Source: Anaeroglomus sp964630775 (GTDB taxonomy: Bacteria; Planctomycetota; Phycisphaerae; Sedimentisphaerales; Anaerohalosphaeraceae). From it: a stretch of DNA of 64,000 nt. The translations under genes and the position numbers were made by a program. Shown in pieces: positions 50,951 to 59,195 of this stretch. Location: the NCBI GenBank assembly GCA_964630775.1, contig CAZVYY010000016.1:1-64000 (forward strand), in the 5' to 3' direction. Position 1 is the stretch's first letter. Each line of letters begins with the position of its first letter. The notes beneath the pieces are model-generated. The model was not told the DNA's origin. It searched no databases and worked only from the letters and a program-made list of their open reading frames with translations.

Positions 50951-53836
50951 CTAAGACGCCTGATTGATTCTGCCTTTTTCCTGCTCCAATTTTTCTTTCA
51001 GATAGCGGGCCGTGTGGCTATGCGTATTCTTGATAAGCTGCTCCGGGCTGCCCGTGGCGATAATCTGGCCGCCGGCCTCGCCGCCTTCAGGCCCAAGGTC
51101 GATGATATAGTCGGCGGTCTTAATCACATCCAGATTGTGTTCAATGACCACGACGGTGTTGCCCATATCCGTCAGTCGCTTCAGGACATTCAGCAGATTG
51201 TGGATATCGGCAAAGTGTAATCCGGTTGTGGGTTCATCGAGAATATACATCGTATGCCCCGTTCCCGGCCGGCCCAGTTCCGCGGCCAGCTTGACACGCT
51301 GAGCCTCGCCGCCGGACATGGTGGTACTGGATTGCCCCAGTGTCATATAGCCCAGGCCGACGTCGCAGAGGGCTTTGAGCAGACGCACGATTTTCGGGAA
51401 ATTGGAGAAGAAATCCCGGGCCTCCTCAATCCGCATATCCAGCACATCGGCGATGTTTTTGCCTTTGTAGGTGATTTGCAGAGTTTCTGGATTATAGCGG
51501 GTTCCTTTGCATTCCTGACAGACGACATAGACATCCGGCAGGAAATGCATCTCGATTTTTCGGGTTCCCTGGCCCTGGCAGTGTTCGCACCGGCCGCCCT
51601 TGACATTAAAGCTGAACCGCCCGGGCTTATAGCCGCGGATTTTGGCTTCACGGGTCATGGCAAACAGCGACCGAATCAGGTCAAATACGCCGGTGTAGGT
51701 TGATGGATTGCTCCGCGGCGTCCGCCCGATGGGGGACTGGTCGATTTCAATGACCTTGTCGATATTGGAAAGCCCGATGATATTCTTATGTCTGCCGGGT
51801 TTATCGCCGGAATTATGCAGCCGGCGTTTCAGGCCTTTGAGCAGAATCTCAGTGACCAGCGTACTCTTGCCTGAACCGGAAACACCCGTGACACAGGTGA
51901 ACACCCCGACCGGGAATTTCACATTGACATTTTTGAGGTTATTTTCAACGGCACCCTTGACTTCGATACAGGATGAGAGGCTGACCTTCTTGCGTTTTTC
52001 CGGGATTTCAATGCGTTTCTGTCCCGACAAATATTGCCCCGTAATGGATTCGGGTGCGTCGCAGATATCCTGCAGTGAGCCCTGGGCAATGAGTCTGCCG
52101 CCGTTTTCGCCGGCGCCGGGACCGATGTCGATAATATGGTCCGCCTGGGCAATGACGTCTTCGTCGTGCTCAACTACCAGCACGGTGTTGCCGATTTTAC
52201 GAAGCTCTTTGAGAATTTCGAGCAGGCGGTCATTGTCGCGTCGATGTAGCCCGATGGTCGGTTCGTCCAGAACATAACAGCATCCCACCAGTCCTGAGCC
52301 GACCTGGGTGGCCAGGCGAATGCGCTGGGCTTCGCCGCCGGACAGGGTGCGGCTGGTCCGGTCCAGGGTCAGATAGCCCAATCCCACATCCATCAGAAAT
52401 TTAATCCGTGCCCGCACCTCTTTGAGCGGCTGTGCGGCAATCAGGGTCTGCTCTTCGTCAAATGTCAAGGTATTAAAAAACTCCTGTGCCTGTTCAACAC
52501 TCATGCGTGTCAGGTCACGGATATTTTTATCGTGGATGGTTACTGCCAGCGCTTCCGGCCGGAGCCGGGCGCCTTTGCAGCTTTTGCAGGGCTGTTCGGA
52601 CAGGTAGCCGTGCAGGCGGGCCTTGACGAATTCACTGTCGGTATTTTCCCATCTCCGCTTGAGGTTCGGAATCACACCTTCGAATTCAGTCCCGTATTGC
52701 TGCTCATCATCGCCGCTGGTTCCGTAGAGCAGGATGCTGCGAATCTCGGCGGGAATCTCATTGTAGGGGGTTGAGGGATTAATACTGAAATTGCGGCAAA
52801 ACCGACGGATCAGGCGGTTGTAGAAAATATTCATCCGCTTGCCGCCTTTACGCCAGGCATCGATGGCCCCATTTTCCAGCGACACGGATTTGTCCGGCAC
52901 AATCAGGTCTGGATCGAATTCCAGGATTGTCCCCAGCCCATCACACGACAGGCACGCGCCGTATGGATTGTTGAAACTGAACAGCCGCGGCGATAATTCC
53001 GACAGAGAGGCTTCCGGGTGTTTTGTGCAGGCGAATTTTTCGCTGTACATGATGTCCTGCCATGTCCCGCCGGAACCGTTGGTGTTATCGGTCGGGTGAT
53101 TGGGATCCGGCGCCTGCAGCATGGCGATCAGCAGGCCTTCGCCGACCTTGAGTGCGGTCTCAACCGAATCGGCGAGGCGAACGCGAATGGAGGGCCGGAG
53201 TATCAGCCGGTCGATGACTGCGGCAATTTCATGTTTTTTATTTTTATCCAGCGGCGGAACCGACCGGACATCGTATACCTCGCCATCGACCCGGACACGC
53301 ACAAAGCCTTCGCGGACAATGCGGGCAAAGATGTCTTTGTGTTCACCTTTCTGGCCGCGGATCAGGGGGGCGCACAACTGCAATTTGGTTCCCTCGGGTT
53401 GGCTTAGCAGGGAATCGACAATCTGGGTTGCGTGCTGACTGGAAATCGGGCTTCCGCAAATCCAGCAGTGAGGCGTGCCAACACGGGCAAACAGCAGACG
53501 GAGATAATCATAGATTTCCGTTGTGGTTGCCACGGTCGAACGGGGATTATTGCCGGCGCTGCGCTGCTCGATGGCAATGGTCGGCGGCAGACCTTCGATA
53601 TGCTCGACATGCGGCTTTTGCATCTGCTCCAGGAACTGCCGGGCATAGGCGCTGAGCGATTCGACATATTTACGCTGTCCTTCAGCGTAAATTGTGTCAA
53701 ATGCCAGGCTGCTTTTCCCCGAACCGGAAATGCCGGTGATGACAACAAACTGGTCGCGGGGGATGTCGATGTTGATCGTCTTGAGGTTGTGTTCAGCCGC
53801 GCCAGTAATCCGTATATATTTGGTGTCGCTGGGCAC
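50951..53836 (-). CDS. uvrA: Excinuclease ABC subunit A
   Basis: The damage-recognition ATPase of nucleotide excision repair, 961 residues. GTG at 53836 is chosen because AAAGG lies 8 nt upstream; a TTG at 53893 would be the alternative. It has two ABC modules: Walker A GISGSGKSSLAFDTIYAEG and GVSGSGKSTLVTEIL, signatures RTLSGGEAQRIRLAT and TTMSGGEAQRVKLA, and VLDEPTIGLH and ILDEPTTGLH. Zinc modules CKSCKGARLRPE and CEHCQGQGTRKIEM...CQECKGTRYNPE are present. Everything looks intact. It is divergent from an endonuclease V gene, making a small repair pair. Confidence 0.97.
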   Translation of the reverse strand: MPSDTKYIRITGAAEHNLKTINIDIPRDQFVVITGISGSGKSSLAFDTIYAEGQRKYVESLSAYARQFLEQMQKPHVEHIEGLPPTIAIEQRSAGNNPRSTVATTTEIYDYLRLLFARVGTPHCWICGSPISSQHATQIVDSLLSQPEGTKLQLCAPLIRGQKGEHKDIFARIVREGFVRVRVDGEVYDVRSVPPLDKNKKHEIAAVIDRLILRPSIRVRLADSVETALKVGEGLLIAMLQAPDPNHPTDNTNGSGGTWQDIMYSEKFACTKHPEASLSELSPRLFSFNNPYGACLSCDGLGTILEFDPDLIVPDKSVSLENGAIDAWRKGGKRMNIFYNRLIRRFCRNFSINPSTPYNEIPAEIRSILLYGTSGDDEQQYGTEFEGVIPNLKRRWENTDSEFVKARLHGYLSEQPCKSCKGARLRPEALAVTIHDKNIRDLTRMSVEQAQEFFNTLTFDEEQTLIAAQPLKEVRARIKFLMDVGLGYLTLDRTSRTLSGGEAQRIRLATQVGSGLVGCCYVLDEPTIGLHRRDNDRLLEILKELRKIGNTVLVVEHDEDVIAQADHIIDIGPGAGENGGRLIAQGSLQDICDAPESITGQYLSGQKRIEIPEKRKKVSLSSCIEVKGAVENNLKNVNVKFPVGVFTCVTGVSGSGKSTLVTEILLKGLKRRLHNSGDKPGRHKNIIGLSNIDKVIEIDQSPIGRTPRSNPSTYTGVFDLIRSLFAMTREAKIRGYKPGRFSFNVKGGRCEHCQGQGTRKIEMHFLPDVYVVCQECKGTRYNPETLQITYKGKNIADVLDMRIEEARDFFSNFPKIVRLLKALCDVGLGYMTLGQSSTTMSGGEAQRVKLAAELGRPGTGHTMYILDEPTTGLHFADIHNLLNVLKRLTDMGNTVVVIEHNLDVIKTADYIIDLGPEGGEAGGQIIATGSPEQLIKNTHSHTARYLKEKLEQEKGRINQAS

Positions 53837-53960
53837 TTTTTTGCCTTTCGTTACGTTACCACGGTATAGTTCAGAATAGAAAGAATAAACCAAACTTGCA
53901 ATTTTAACGAATTTTGTCTATAAAGTCCAATAAAAATCCGGATGGTTTAATTTTAAGACG

Positions 53961-54635
53961 ATGAATATACACGACTTACATTCCTGGAAAGTCACGCCGT
54001 CAGAAGCCAGAGGGCTGCAAACACATCTGGCTGGCTGTGTCCGGCTTGCCCCTCTTGCCCGCATGCCGCAAACGATTGCTGCCCTGGACTGCGCCTTTCG
54101 TTCGGACCAAACACAGATTGCTGCCGTTGCTGTATTTATGAAAGTGCCGAAAATGGAAATCATTGAAACGGCCGAAGCAATTCTGGATGTGACATTTCCG
54201 TATGTCACGGGTCTTCTTTCGTTCCGCGAAGCACCGGCCTGTTTGGAGGCGATGCGGAAATTACACGATATTCCGGATGTGGTTTTGGTTGATGGTCAGG
54301 GCATCGCCCACCCGCGAAGGCTGGGGCTGGCCAGTCATCTTGGATTGTGGCTGGATTGCCCAACCATCGGATGTGCCAAAAGTCGGTTAATCGGCCGATA
54401 TGAATCAATTCCCGTCAAAAAAGGGGAATACAGGTCTTTGAAAGACAAAGGTGTCACGATTGGTTCAGTATTGTGTACGAGAGACCGAGTTAAACCGCTG
54501 TTTATATCCCCCGGCCATAAAATTACTCTGGCCCAGTCGGTCAAAGTGGTTTTATCCTGCTGTACCCGATACCGTCTTCCCGAACCGGCCCGTCTGGCTC
54601 ATCAGCTTGTAACTCAATTACGCAAAAGGCTTTAA
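53961..54635 (+). CDS. nfi: Endonuclease V
   Basis: A nuclease of 224 residues that cleaves near deoxyinosine in DNA. Conserved segments are all present: IAALDCAFRSDQ (metal Asp), PYVTGLLSFREAP, DVVLVDGQGIAHPRRLGLASHLG (metal Asp) and PTIGCAKSRLIG. The length is typical. It is transcribed away from uvrA with a 124-bp shared region. The usual first motif GVDVAY is ALDCAF here, a mild change that should keep the metal aspartate. Confidence 0.93.
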   Translation: MNIHDLHSWKVTPSEARGLQTHLAGCVRLAPLARMPQTIAALDCAFRSDQTQIAAVAVFMKVPKMEIIETAEAILDVTFPYVTGLLSFREAPACLEAMRKLHDIPDVVLVDGQGIAHPRRLGLASHLGLWLDCPTIGCAKSRLIGRYESIPVKKGEYRSLKDKGVTIGSVLCTRDRVKPLFISPGHKITLAQSVKVVLSCCTRYRLPEPARLAHQLVTQLRKRL

Positions 54636-54750
54636 TTGAAGTTTGTTTCAAACAGAAATTTTATCCTGATTGTGCTAATATCATCGGGTCCATGCGTTTT
54701 TGTGGGAAAATTCTTGCATTTGTCGGCAGGATAATTACGATATTAATGGT

Positions 54751-55290
54751 ATGGAAAAAGGTTATGTACACATTTATACGGGCGACGGCAAAGGCAAGAC
54801 GACAGCGGCGTTTGGTTTGGCGCTGCGTGCGGCTGGACATGGTTCACGGGTCTTAATCTTTCAATTTCTCAAACCCAGTTCGCTGGATCTTGGCGAACGG
54901 GGGGCCCTCAAGAAAGGCATCGAGGGGATTACCGTTCGCGCCATGGATGAACCCTGGGACATGTTTGAATCCATGGGAAATGCCCCTGCGCTGGAACGGG
55001 TTAAAAAAGCCATCGCCCGGGCACTGCGGGAAATCGAAACCGCTGCCCATGAAAAATATTATGATGTCATTATTCTGGATGAAATTGTATTTTGTTTTGC
55101 ACGTGGGCTGGTCACGATTGAGGATATTAAACATATTATTACAAACCGCGAAAAGGGTGTGGAAATTATCCTGACGGGTCGCGGGGCCACCCCGGAACTT
55201 ATCGAACTGGCCGATTTGGTGACTGAGATGAAGCCGATCAAGCACCCGTTTGAAAAGGGTGTCGAGGCCCGAAAAGGGATCGAATTCTAA
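54751..55290 (+). CDS. cobO: Cob(I)yrinic acid a,c-diamide adenosyltransferase
   Basis: A P-loop enzyme of 179 residues that adenosylates cob(I)alamin or its precursors to make coenzyme B12. The start at 54751 gives the family N-terminus KGYVHIYTGDGKGKTTAAFG with the Walker A at residues about 11-18. RVLIFQFLKPSS, DVIILDEIVFCFARGLV and EIILTGRGATPELIELADLVTEMKPIKHPFEKG follow in the CobO/BtuR order. It is not surrounded by other cobalamin genes. No cobalamin riboswitch is visible in the 115 bp upstream. Confidence 0.94.
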   Translation: MEKGYVHIYTGDGKGKTTAAFGLALRAAGHGSRVLIFQFLKPSSLDLGERGALKKGIEGITVRAMDEPWDMFESMGNAPALERVKKAIARALREIETAAHEKYYDVIILDEIVFCFARGLVTIEDIKHIITNREKGVEIILTGRGATPELIELADLVTEMKPIKHPFEKGVEARKGIEF

Positions 55291-55373
55291 ATCCTGCCTG
55301 ATTTTTCCTATTTTTTTCTAAAAACATCTCCTGGCTATGGGTATAATCCGGCGTAACTTTTACGGAGAATTAC

Positions 55374-56156
55374 TTGGCTGCCAGTAGCGATGCAGAATAT
55401 CCTATCGGTATTATTCCCGCCATGCAGGATAATTTGATTTACCTGCTGCCCGGAATAAATTCGTGCTGCGCAGTAATCGACCCCGGTGAGGCGGAGATGG
55501 TTTTGACCTTATTGGAACGAGCGAAACTGACTTTGACACATGTTCTGCTGACCCATGGCCATTCCGACCATACCGGCGGCGTGAGTCTCTTGAAAAAAAA
55601 GTCCGGATGCAGTGTGTTGGGAAGTGATAGGCGGCGAACCCCTGAAATCGACATCGTTGTGCAGGATGATCAGCGTGTTGACATGTGCGGTTTTCGAATT
55701 CGCGTGATTGCAGCACCGGGGCATACGTCGTCCAGCGTGTGTTATTATCTTGAGTCTGACGGCGACGGCAAGGGGGCGGTCTTTACCGGCGATACCCTGT
55801 TTGTCTGCGGCTGCGGCAGGCTGTTTGAATGCACGGCGCAGCAGCTGTTTGATTCGATCAAACGCCTGGCGGCATTGCCTGATGACACACTCCTTTTTCC
55901 CGGCCATGACTATACCGTGGATAATATGCGGTTTGCTCTGACGGTTGAGCCGAACAATATGGCGATTCGCCGGCAATTGGAAGTGCTGAACAGAGACGGT
56001 TCCCTTGCCGCGATTCCCTCCTCTCTTGGATTTGAAAAGCAGACCAATCCATTTTTGCGGACCCAGTCGCCGGATATTCGCCGTGCTCTAAATCTTGCCG
56101 ATGCCCCGGATGAACAGGTCTTTGCCGAATTGCGCCGGCGAAAAGATCGGTTTTGA
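55374..56156 (+). CDS. Metallo-beta-lactamase-fold hydrolase, glyoxalase II-like
   Basis: A 260-residue MBL-fold hydrolase. TTG at 55374 is used because ACGGAG lies at the right distance and no upstream ATG is available. The two-metal site is LLTHGHSDHTGG (His61, His63, Asp65, His66). APGHTSSSV gives the next histidine, FTGDTLFVCGCGRLFECT the bridging Asp, and FPGHDYTVDNMRF the last histidine. The region after it (EPNNMAIRRQLEVL, NPFLRTQSPDIRRALN) is the HAGH C-terminal domain of glyoxalase II enzymes. It probably hydrolyses a thioester; a general thioesterase role is also possible. Confidence 0.88.
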   Translation: MAASSDAEYPIGIIPAMQDNLIYLLPGINSCCAVIDPGEAEMVLTLLERAKLTLTHVLLTHGHSDHTGGVSLLKKKSGCSVLGSDRRRTPEIDIVVQDDQRVDMCGFRIRVIAAPGHTSSSVCYYLESDGDGKGAVFTGDTLFVCGCGRLFECTAQQLFDSIKRLAALPDDTLLFPGHDYTVDNMRFALTVEPNNMAIRRQLEVLNRDGSLAAIPSSLGFEKQTNPFLRTQSPDIRRALNLADAPDEQVFAELRRRKDRF

Positions 56157-56172
56157 GTGTTGAGGTTATGTC

Positions 56173-57288
56173 GTGGACTGCCCGGTTTGTCGAAATATGC
56201 TGCGAACAGTCAAATCCAGAGGATTTACCCTGGATGTCTGCCTGAAGTGCAAAGGGATATGGTTTGACGACGGGGAGCTGATCGGATTTGCCAAAGCACT
56301 CGAAAATGAGGTGGAGTCTGTCGATAAACAGACCTTGTATAAGCCTCGCAAGACGGTTGGGGAAAAAGAACTGCCATCGGTTCGAAGTTGCCCCCGCTGC
56401 AATGTGACGATGAAGCAATTCAATTATGCGTATGATTCCAATATCTTTCTGGATCGCTGTCTGCAATGCGGCGGGGTTTGGACGGATGCCGGCGAAATCC
56501 AGCGGGTTGCGTCCCATTTGAAAAAAGATCCCCGTGTCCAGGCCATTGGGGAGTCTTTGGTTAAAAGTCGCCAATTTCAGGATCTCGACGGACTTTCGGA
56601 GGCGCTCAACAGCCCCATGCCGTACTTCTTTCTGACGCCGCGCATTATTCTGCCGCTGTATGATGATACGCCCCGTCAGCGGATTCCATTTGTGACGCTG
56701 GGCCTGATTGTCCTGTGTACGGTGCTCTTTTCGCTGATGGTGTTTGAAGTCTGTTCCAGCCAGACCTGCCTGGAACAGTTTGCATTTGTTCCGCTTGATC
56801 TGTTCAGTATCGGCCTGGTTACATCATTGTTTCTTCACGGCGGGTGGCTGCATCTGATCAGCAATATGTTTTATATGTGGCTGTTTGCCGACAATATCGA
56901 AGACCGTCTGGGCTGGTTCAAGTTTATTTTTTTCTATCTGGCCGCTGGAATATGTGCCAACCTGTTTTATGCAGTGTTTAATTTACACTCTTCTACCCCG
57001 CTGGTGGGGGCCAGCGGAGCGATTGCCGGGGTAATGGGGGCATACCTGGTTTATTTTCCCGCCGCACGGATTAAGACCCTGATGTTTTTTCGCATCTTCG
57101 ACATCCCCGCCTGGTTTTACCTGGGATTCTGGATGGTGCTTCAATGCATCAACGGCGTCCTCGATGCCGCCGGCGGGACTTCCGGGGTCGCCTGGCTGGC
57201 CCATATCGGAGGATTTCTGTTTGGGCTGATGGTTGCCGGACTCGATAAAATGATTTATAAGCTGCGGTCAGTGCATCAGGCCCAATAG
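56173..57288 (+). CDS. Rhomboid intramembrane protease with two N-terminal zinc ribbons
   Basis: A 371-residue fusion starting at a GTG with TGAGG upstream. Two TFIIB-type zinc ribbons open the protein: Cys3, Cys6, Cys23 and Cys26 in the first, Cys73, Cys76, Cys96 and Cys99 in the second, each followed by GIWFDDGEL or GVWTDAGEI. The rhomboid domain (about 180-365) has six helices, LFLHGGWLHLISNMFYMWLFA, the catalytic Ser281 in GASGAIAGVMG and His344 in LAHIGGFLFGL. It should cleave membrane proteins. The zinc ribbons are probably cytoplasmic and may bind partners or sense metal. It lies 16 bp after the MBL hydrolase gene. Confidence 0.9.
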   Translation: MDCPVCRNMLRTVKSRGFTLDVCLKCKGIWFDDGELIGFAKALENEVESVDKQTLYKPRKTVGEKELPSVRSCPRCNVTMKQFNYAYDSNIFLDRCLQCGGVWTDAGEIQRVASHLKKDPRVQAIGESLVKSRQFQDLDGLSEALNSPMPYFFLTPRIILPLYDDTPRQRIPFVTLGLIVLCTVLFSLMVFEVCSSQTCLEQFAFVPLDLFSIGLVTSLFLHGGWLHLISNMFYMWLFADNIEDRLGWFKFIFFYLAAGICANLFYAVFNLHSSTPLVGASGAIAGVMGAYLVYFPAARIKTLMFFRIFDIPAWFYLGFWMVLQCINGVLDAAGGTSGVAWLAHIGGFLFGLMVAGLDKMIYKLRSVHQAQ

Positions 57289-57337
57289 CCTTTGAATTCG
57301 ATTATTAGCAAAGATAGCAAGCCTCGGAAATCAGGGC

Positions 57338-58495
57338 CTACTCTTTATTTTTGTTGTTTTTAACTTTTTCCAGAGGCGTTGTGTCGTCTGCTGCAGTTCC
57401 CTTTTCTTCCACAGCCGGCGGTTGAATCTCCTTATTCAGCAGCATCGCTCTAAGTGGTTCCTGACGCACGGGCAGATTGCCCGGGGCAGGGGTGTGGGAA
57501 ACCATTGCACTCAGGGCTTTCTTTTTGAGTGGTGTGTCACGCAGAGGTTTATTTCCGGCCGGCTGAGGTTCTTTGTACTTGGCAATATCCCACTCGTCGA
57601 AGAAGTATCCTTCGGTCCAGTCTCGTTTTGAGTTGCCGGGATTATAGGACAGAAAAGACCAACCCGATCCGGCCACACAATCCAGGGTTTTGACGCCGCG
57701 CTCAGGGCAGGCCAGGTCATAAAAAACCCATCCGGCATCCGGAAAGTACACTTCGATGAAATAGTACGAGGACTCGCCGCCAAGGTATTTGCTCATGACG
57801 ACGTCGCTGGGGATTCCCATCTTGCGAAGCATGGCACAGGCCAGACATGACATGGCATAACTGTTGCCGGAACGCGCCGACAGGGTCTTGTCGGAACTGG
57901 ATCCGGCTCCTTTGACCCACTGGATCTGGTCAGCTATCCAGTCGCATACTCCCGCCACGGATTCTTCTGCATAGCGGCTTTTTTTGAGGATCTCTTCACA
58001 GATGGGAGGCAGTGCGGGGTTGTCCGGATTAATGTCATCTTTACGTCCTGTGCCAAGATAATCTTTGAACTTTTCCACGACCGAAGCCGGATACGGCAGT
58101 TTGGCGGTCGTGCACAGTTTGTTCCGTGCAATCAGGGTCATAATCAGCTCCTGCTTGACGGTGACGGAAATACCTTCTGTTTTTTTCCACCCCATACGAT
58201 AAATCTTTCGGGCCCAGCCGTATTCATGGGAGGACACCTCAATGGTATCGGGTTTCTGAGAAAAGGTAAAAGACGACGAGTCAATAATTTGTTCGTTGGT
58301 TGCCCCCTGAAAACTGAACATGGCCGGGATTTCCGCGGTTAACGGCTGTCCCGGCATGGACAGAATCTCGTACTTGCGGACGACCTTTAATTTTCTTTTA
58401 CTGAGTGCCGGAGTGAATACCGAAGTATCACCTGTGCCGGACGATGCCATGATGAATACCGCCAGAATGATTCCCCAGATAAGTCTGTAACCCAT
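57338..58495 (-). CDS. Secreted transglutaminase-fold protein lacking catalytic residues
   Basis: A 385-residue exported protein with a signal peptide (residues 1-20, MGYRLIWGIILAVFIMASSG). The middle (about 175-262) matches the transglutaminase-like core: VAGVCDWIADQIQWVKG, then SGNSYAMSCLACAMLRKMGIPSD, and YFIEVYFPDAGWVFYDLACPE. At the catalytic positions Cys is replaced by Ser212 and His by Tyr244; only Asp260 remains. It is therefore probably not a protease or transglutaminase, and may bind protein or peptidoglycan. A proline- and lysine-rich tail follows. It is convergent with the rhomboid gene. Confidence 0.75.
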   Translation of the reverse strand: MGYRLIWGIILAVFIMASSGTGDTSVFTPALSKRKLKVVRKYEILSMPGQPLTAEIPAMFSFQGATNEQIIDSSSFTFSQKPDTIEVSSHEYGWARKIYRMGWKKTEGISVTVKQELIMTLIARNKLCTTAKLPYPASVVEKFKDYLGTGRKDDINPDNPALPPICEEILKKSRYAEESVAGVCDWIADQIQWVKGAGSSSDKTLSARSGNSYAMSCLACAMLRKMGIPSDVVMSKYLGGESSYYFIEVYFPDAGWVFYDLACPERGVKTLDCVAGSGWSFLSYNPGNSKRDWTEGYFFDEWDIAKYKEPQPAGNKPLRDTPLKKKALSAMVSHTPAPGNLPVRQEPLRAMLLNKEIQPPAVEEKGTAADDTTPLEKVKNNKNKE

Positions 58496-58694
58496 AATCG
58501 CTCCTGATTCTGTTTAATGTATTGGGTACTGAAAAAAGTTCTCTCTGTAAACGTGTTGTGCTCGCCTCAATTATTACAGACAAAAACAACACAATTATAG
58601 TATGGCGTTGAGTTTGTTCAAATAAAAAATCACCATTGCCAATAGAATACAGCGATGCAGGAAGGTCCCAAAGGAATTATTCGTCGGCAAAAAG

Positions 58695-58994
58695 TTAATA
58701 TATCTGCTGCGATAATCCTTCCGGCCCGAGACACACCGGCGGTACGTTCTCGACTTGATGGTTCTGAAAACTAAACAATTGCTTGAAACGATTTGCCAGG
58801 CTGTCCGGATTGCCGAACAGTCGCTTGCGAGCCGCTTTAAACTGCCCCGGCGTCAGGCTGCCCAGATACCGGCACAAATACGCCCACTCGGCCGGATCAA
58901 TCCCCTCGGCCAGTTCACACCATACCCCGGTTTCCGACCAGGCCGGTTCAGAGAATAAAAGTCCCTGAGCATGTTGAATTTCGGTTGTGACCAT
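58695..58994 (-). CDS. Small protein of unknown function
   Basis: A 99-residue protein with good translation signals: AAAGGA lies 8 nt before the ATG. It has no signal peptide or membrane helix. The sequence is rich in aromatic residues (SEPAWSETGVWCELAEGIDP, AEWAYLCRYLGSLTPGQFKAA) and appears helical, with a short tail of PP and glycine. No family is recognised. It lies alone between the transglutaminase-like gene and the divergent gluconolactonase fusion. Confidence 0.5.
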   Translation of the reverse strand: MVTTEIQHAQGLLFSEPAWSETGVWCELAEGIDPAEWAYLCRYLGSLTPGQFKAARKRLFGNPDSLANRFKQLFSFQNHQVENVPPVCLGPEGLSQQIY

Positions 58995-59195
58995 ACGCCA
59001 ATTCCTTTACTAAATCATTGTCAATAAAATAGTTAAAGAAGGGCTTAGGTTTGACATGTTAGACAGAGGTCGGTTCCACCCTCGGAACACAGACAAACAG
59101 GATAGGAGGCAGCCTGTAAAATGTCAAGAAATAAGTTTGTTTTTTATGCACAGTGGCTACAATAAGACTAACCAGTTTTTTTGAAAGGGCGTGGT

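Noticed and set aside
53837..53960. Possible SOS (LexA) box between uvrA and nfi
   Set aside because: No convincing LexA-type palindrome was found on either strand.
54636..54750. Possible cobalamin riboswitch before cobO
   Set aside because: The gap is only 115 bp, AT-rich, and has no B12-box-like sequence. No multi-stem structure is visible.
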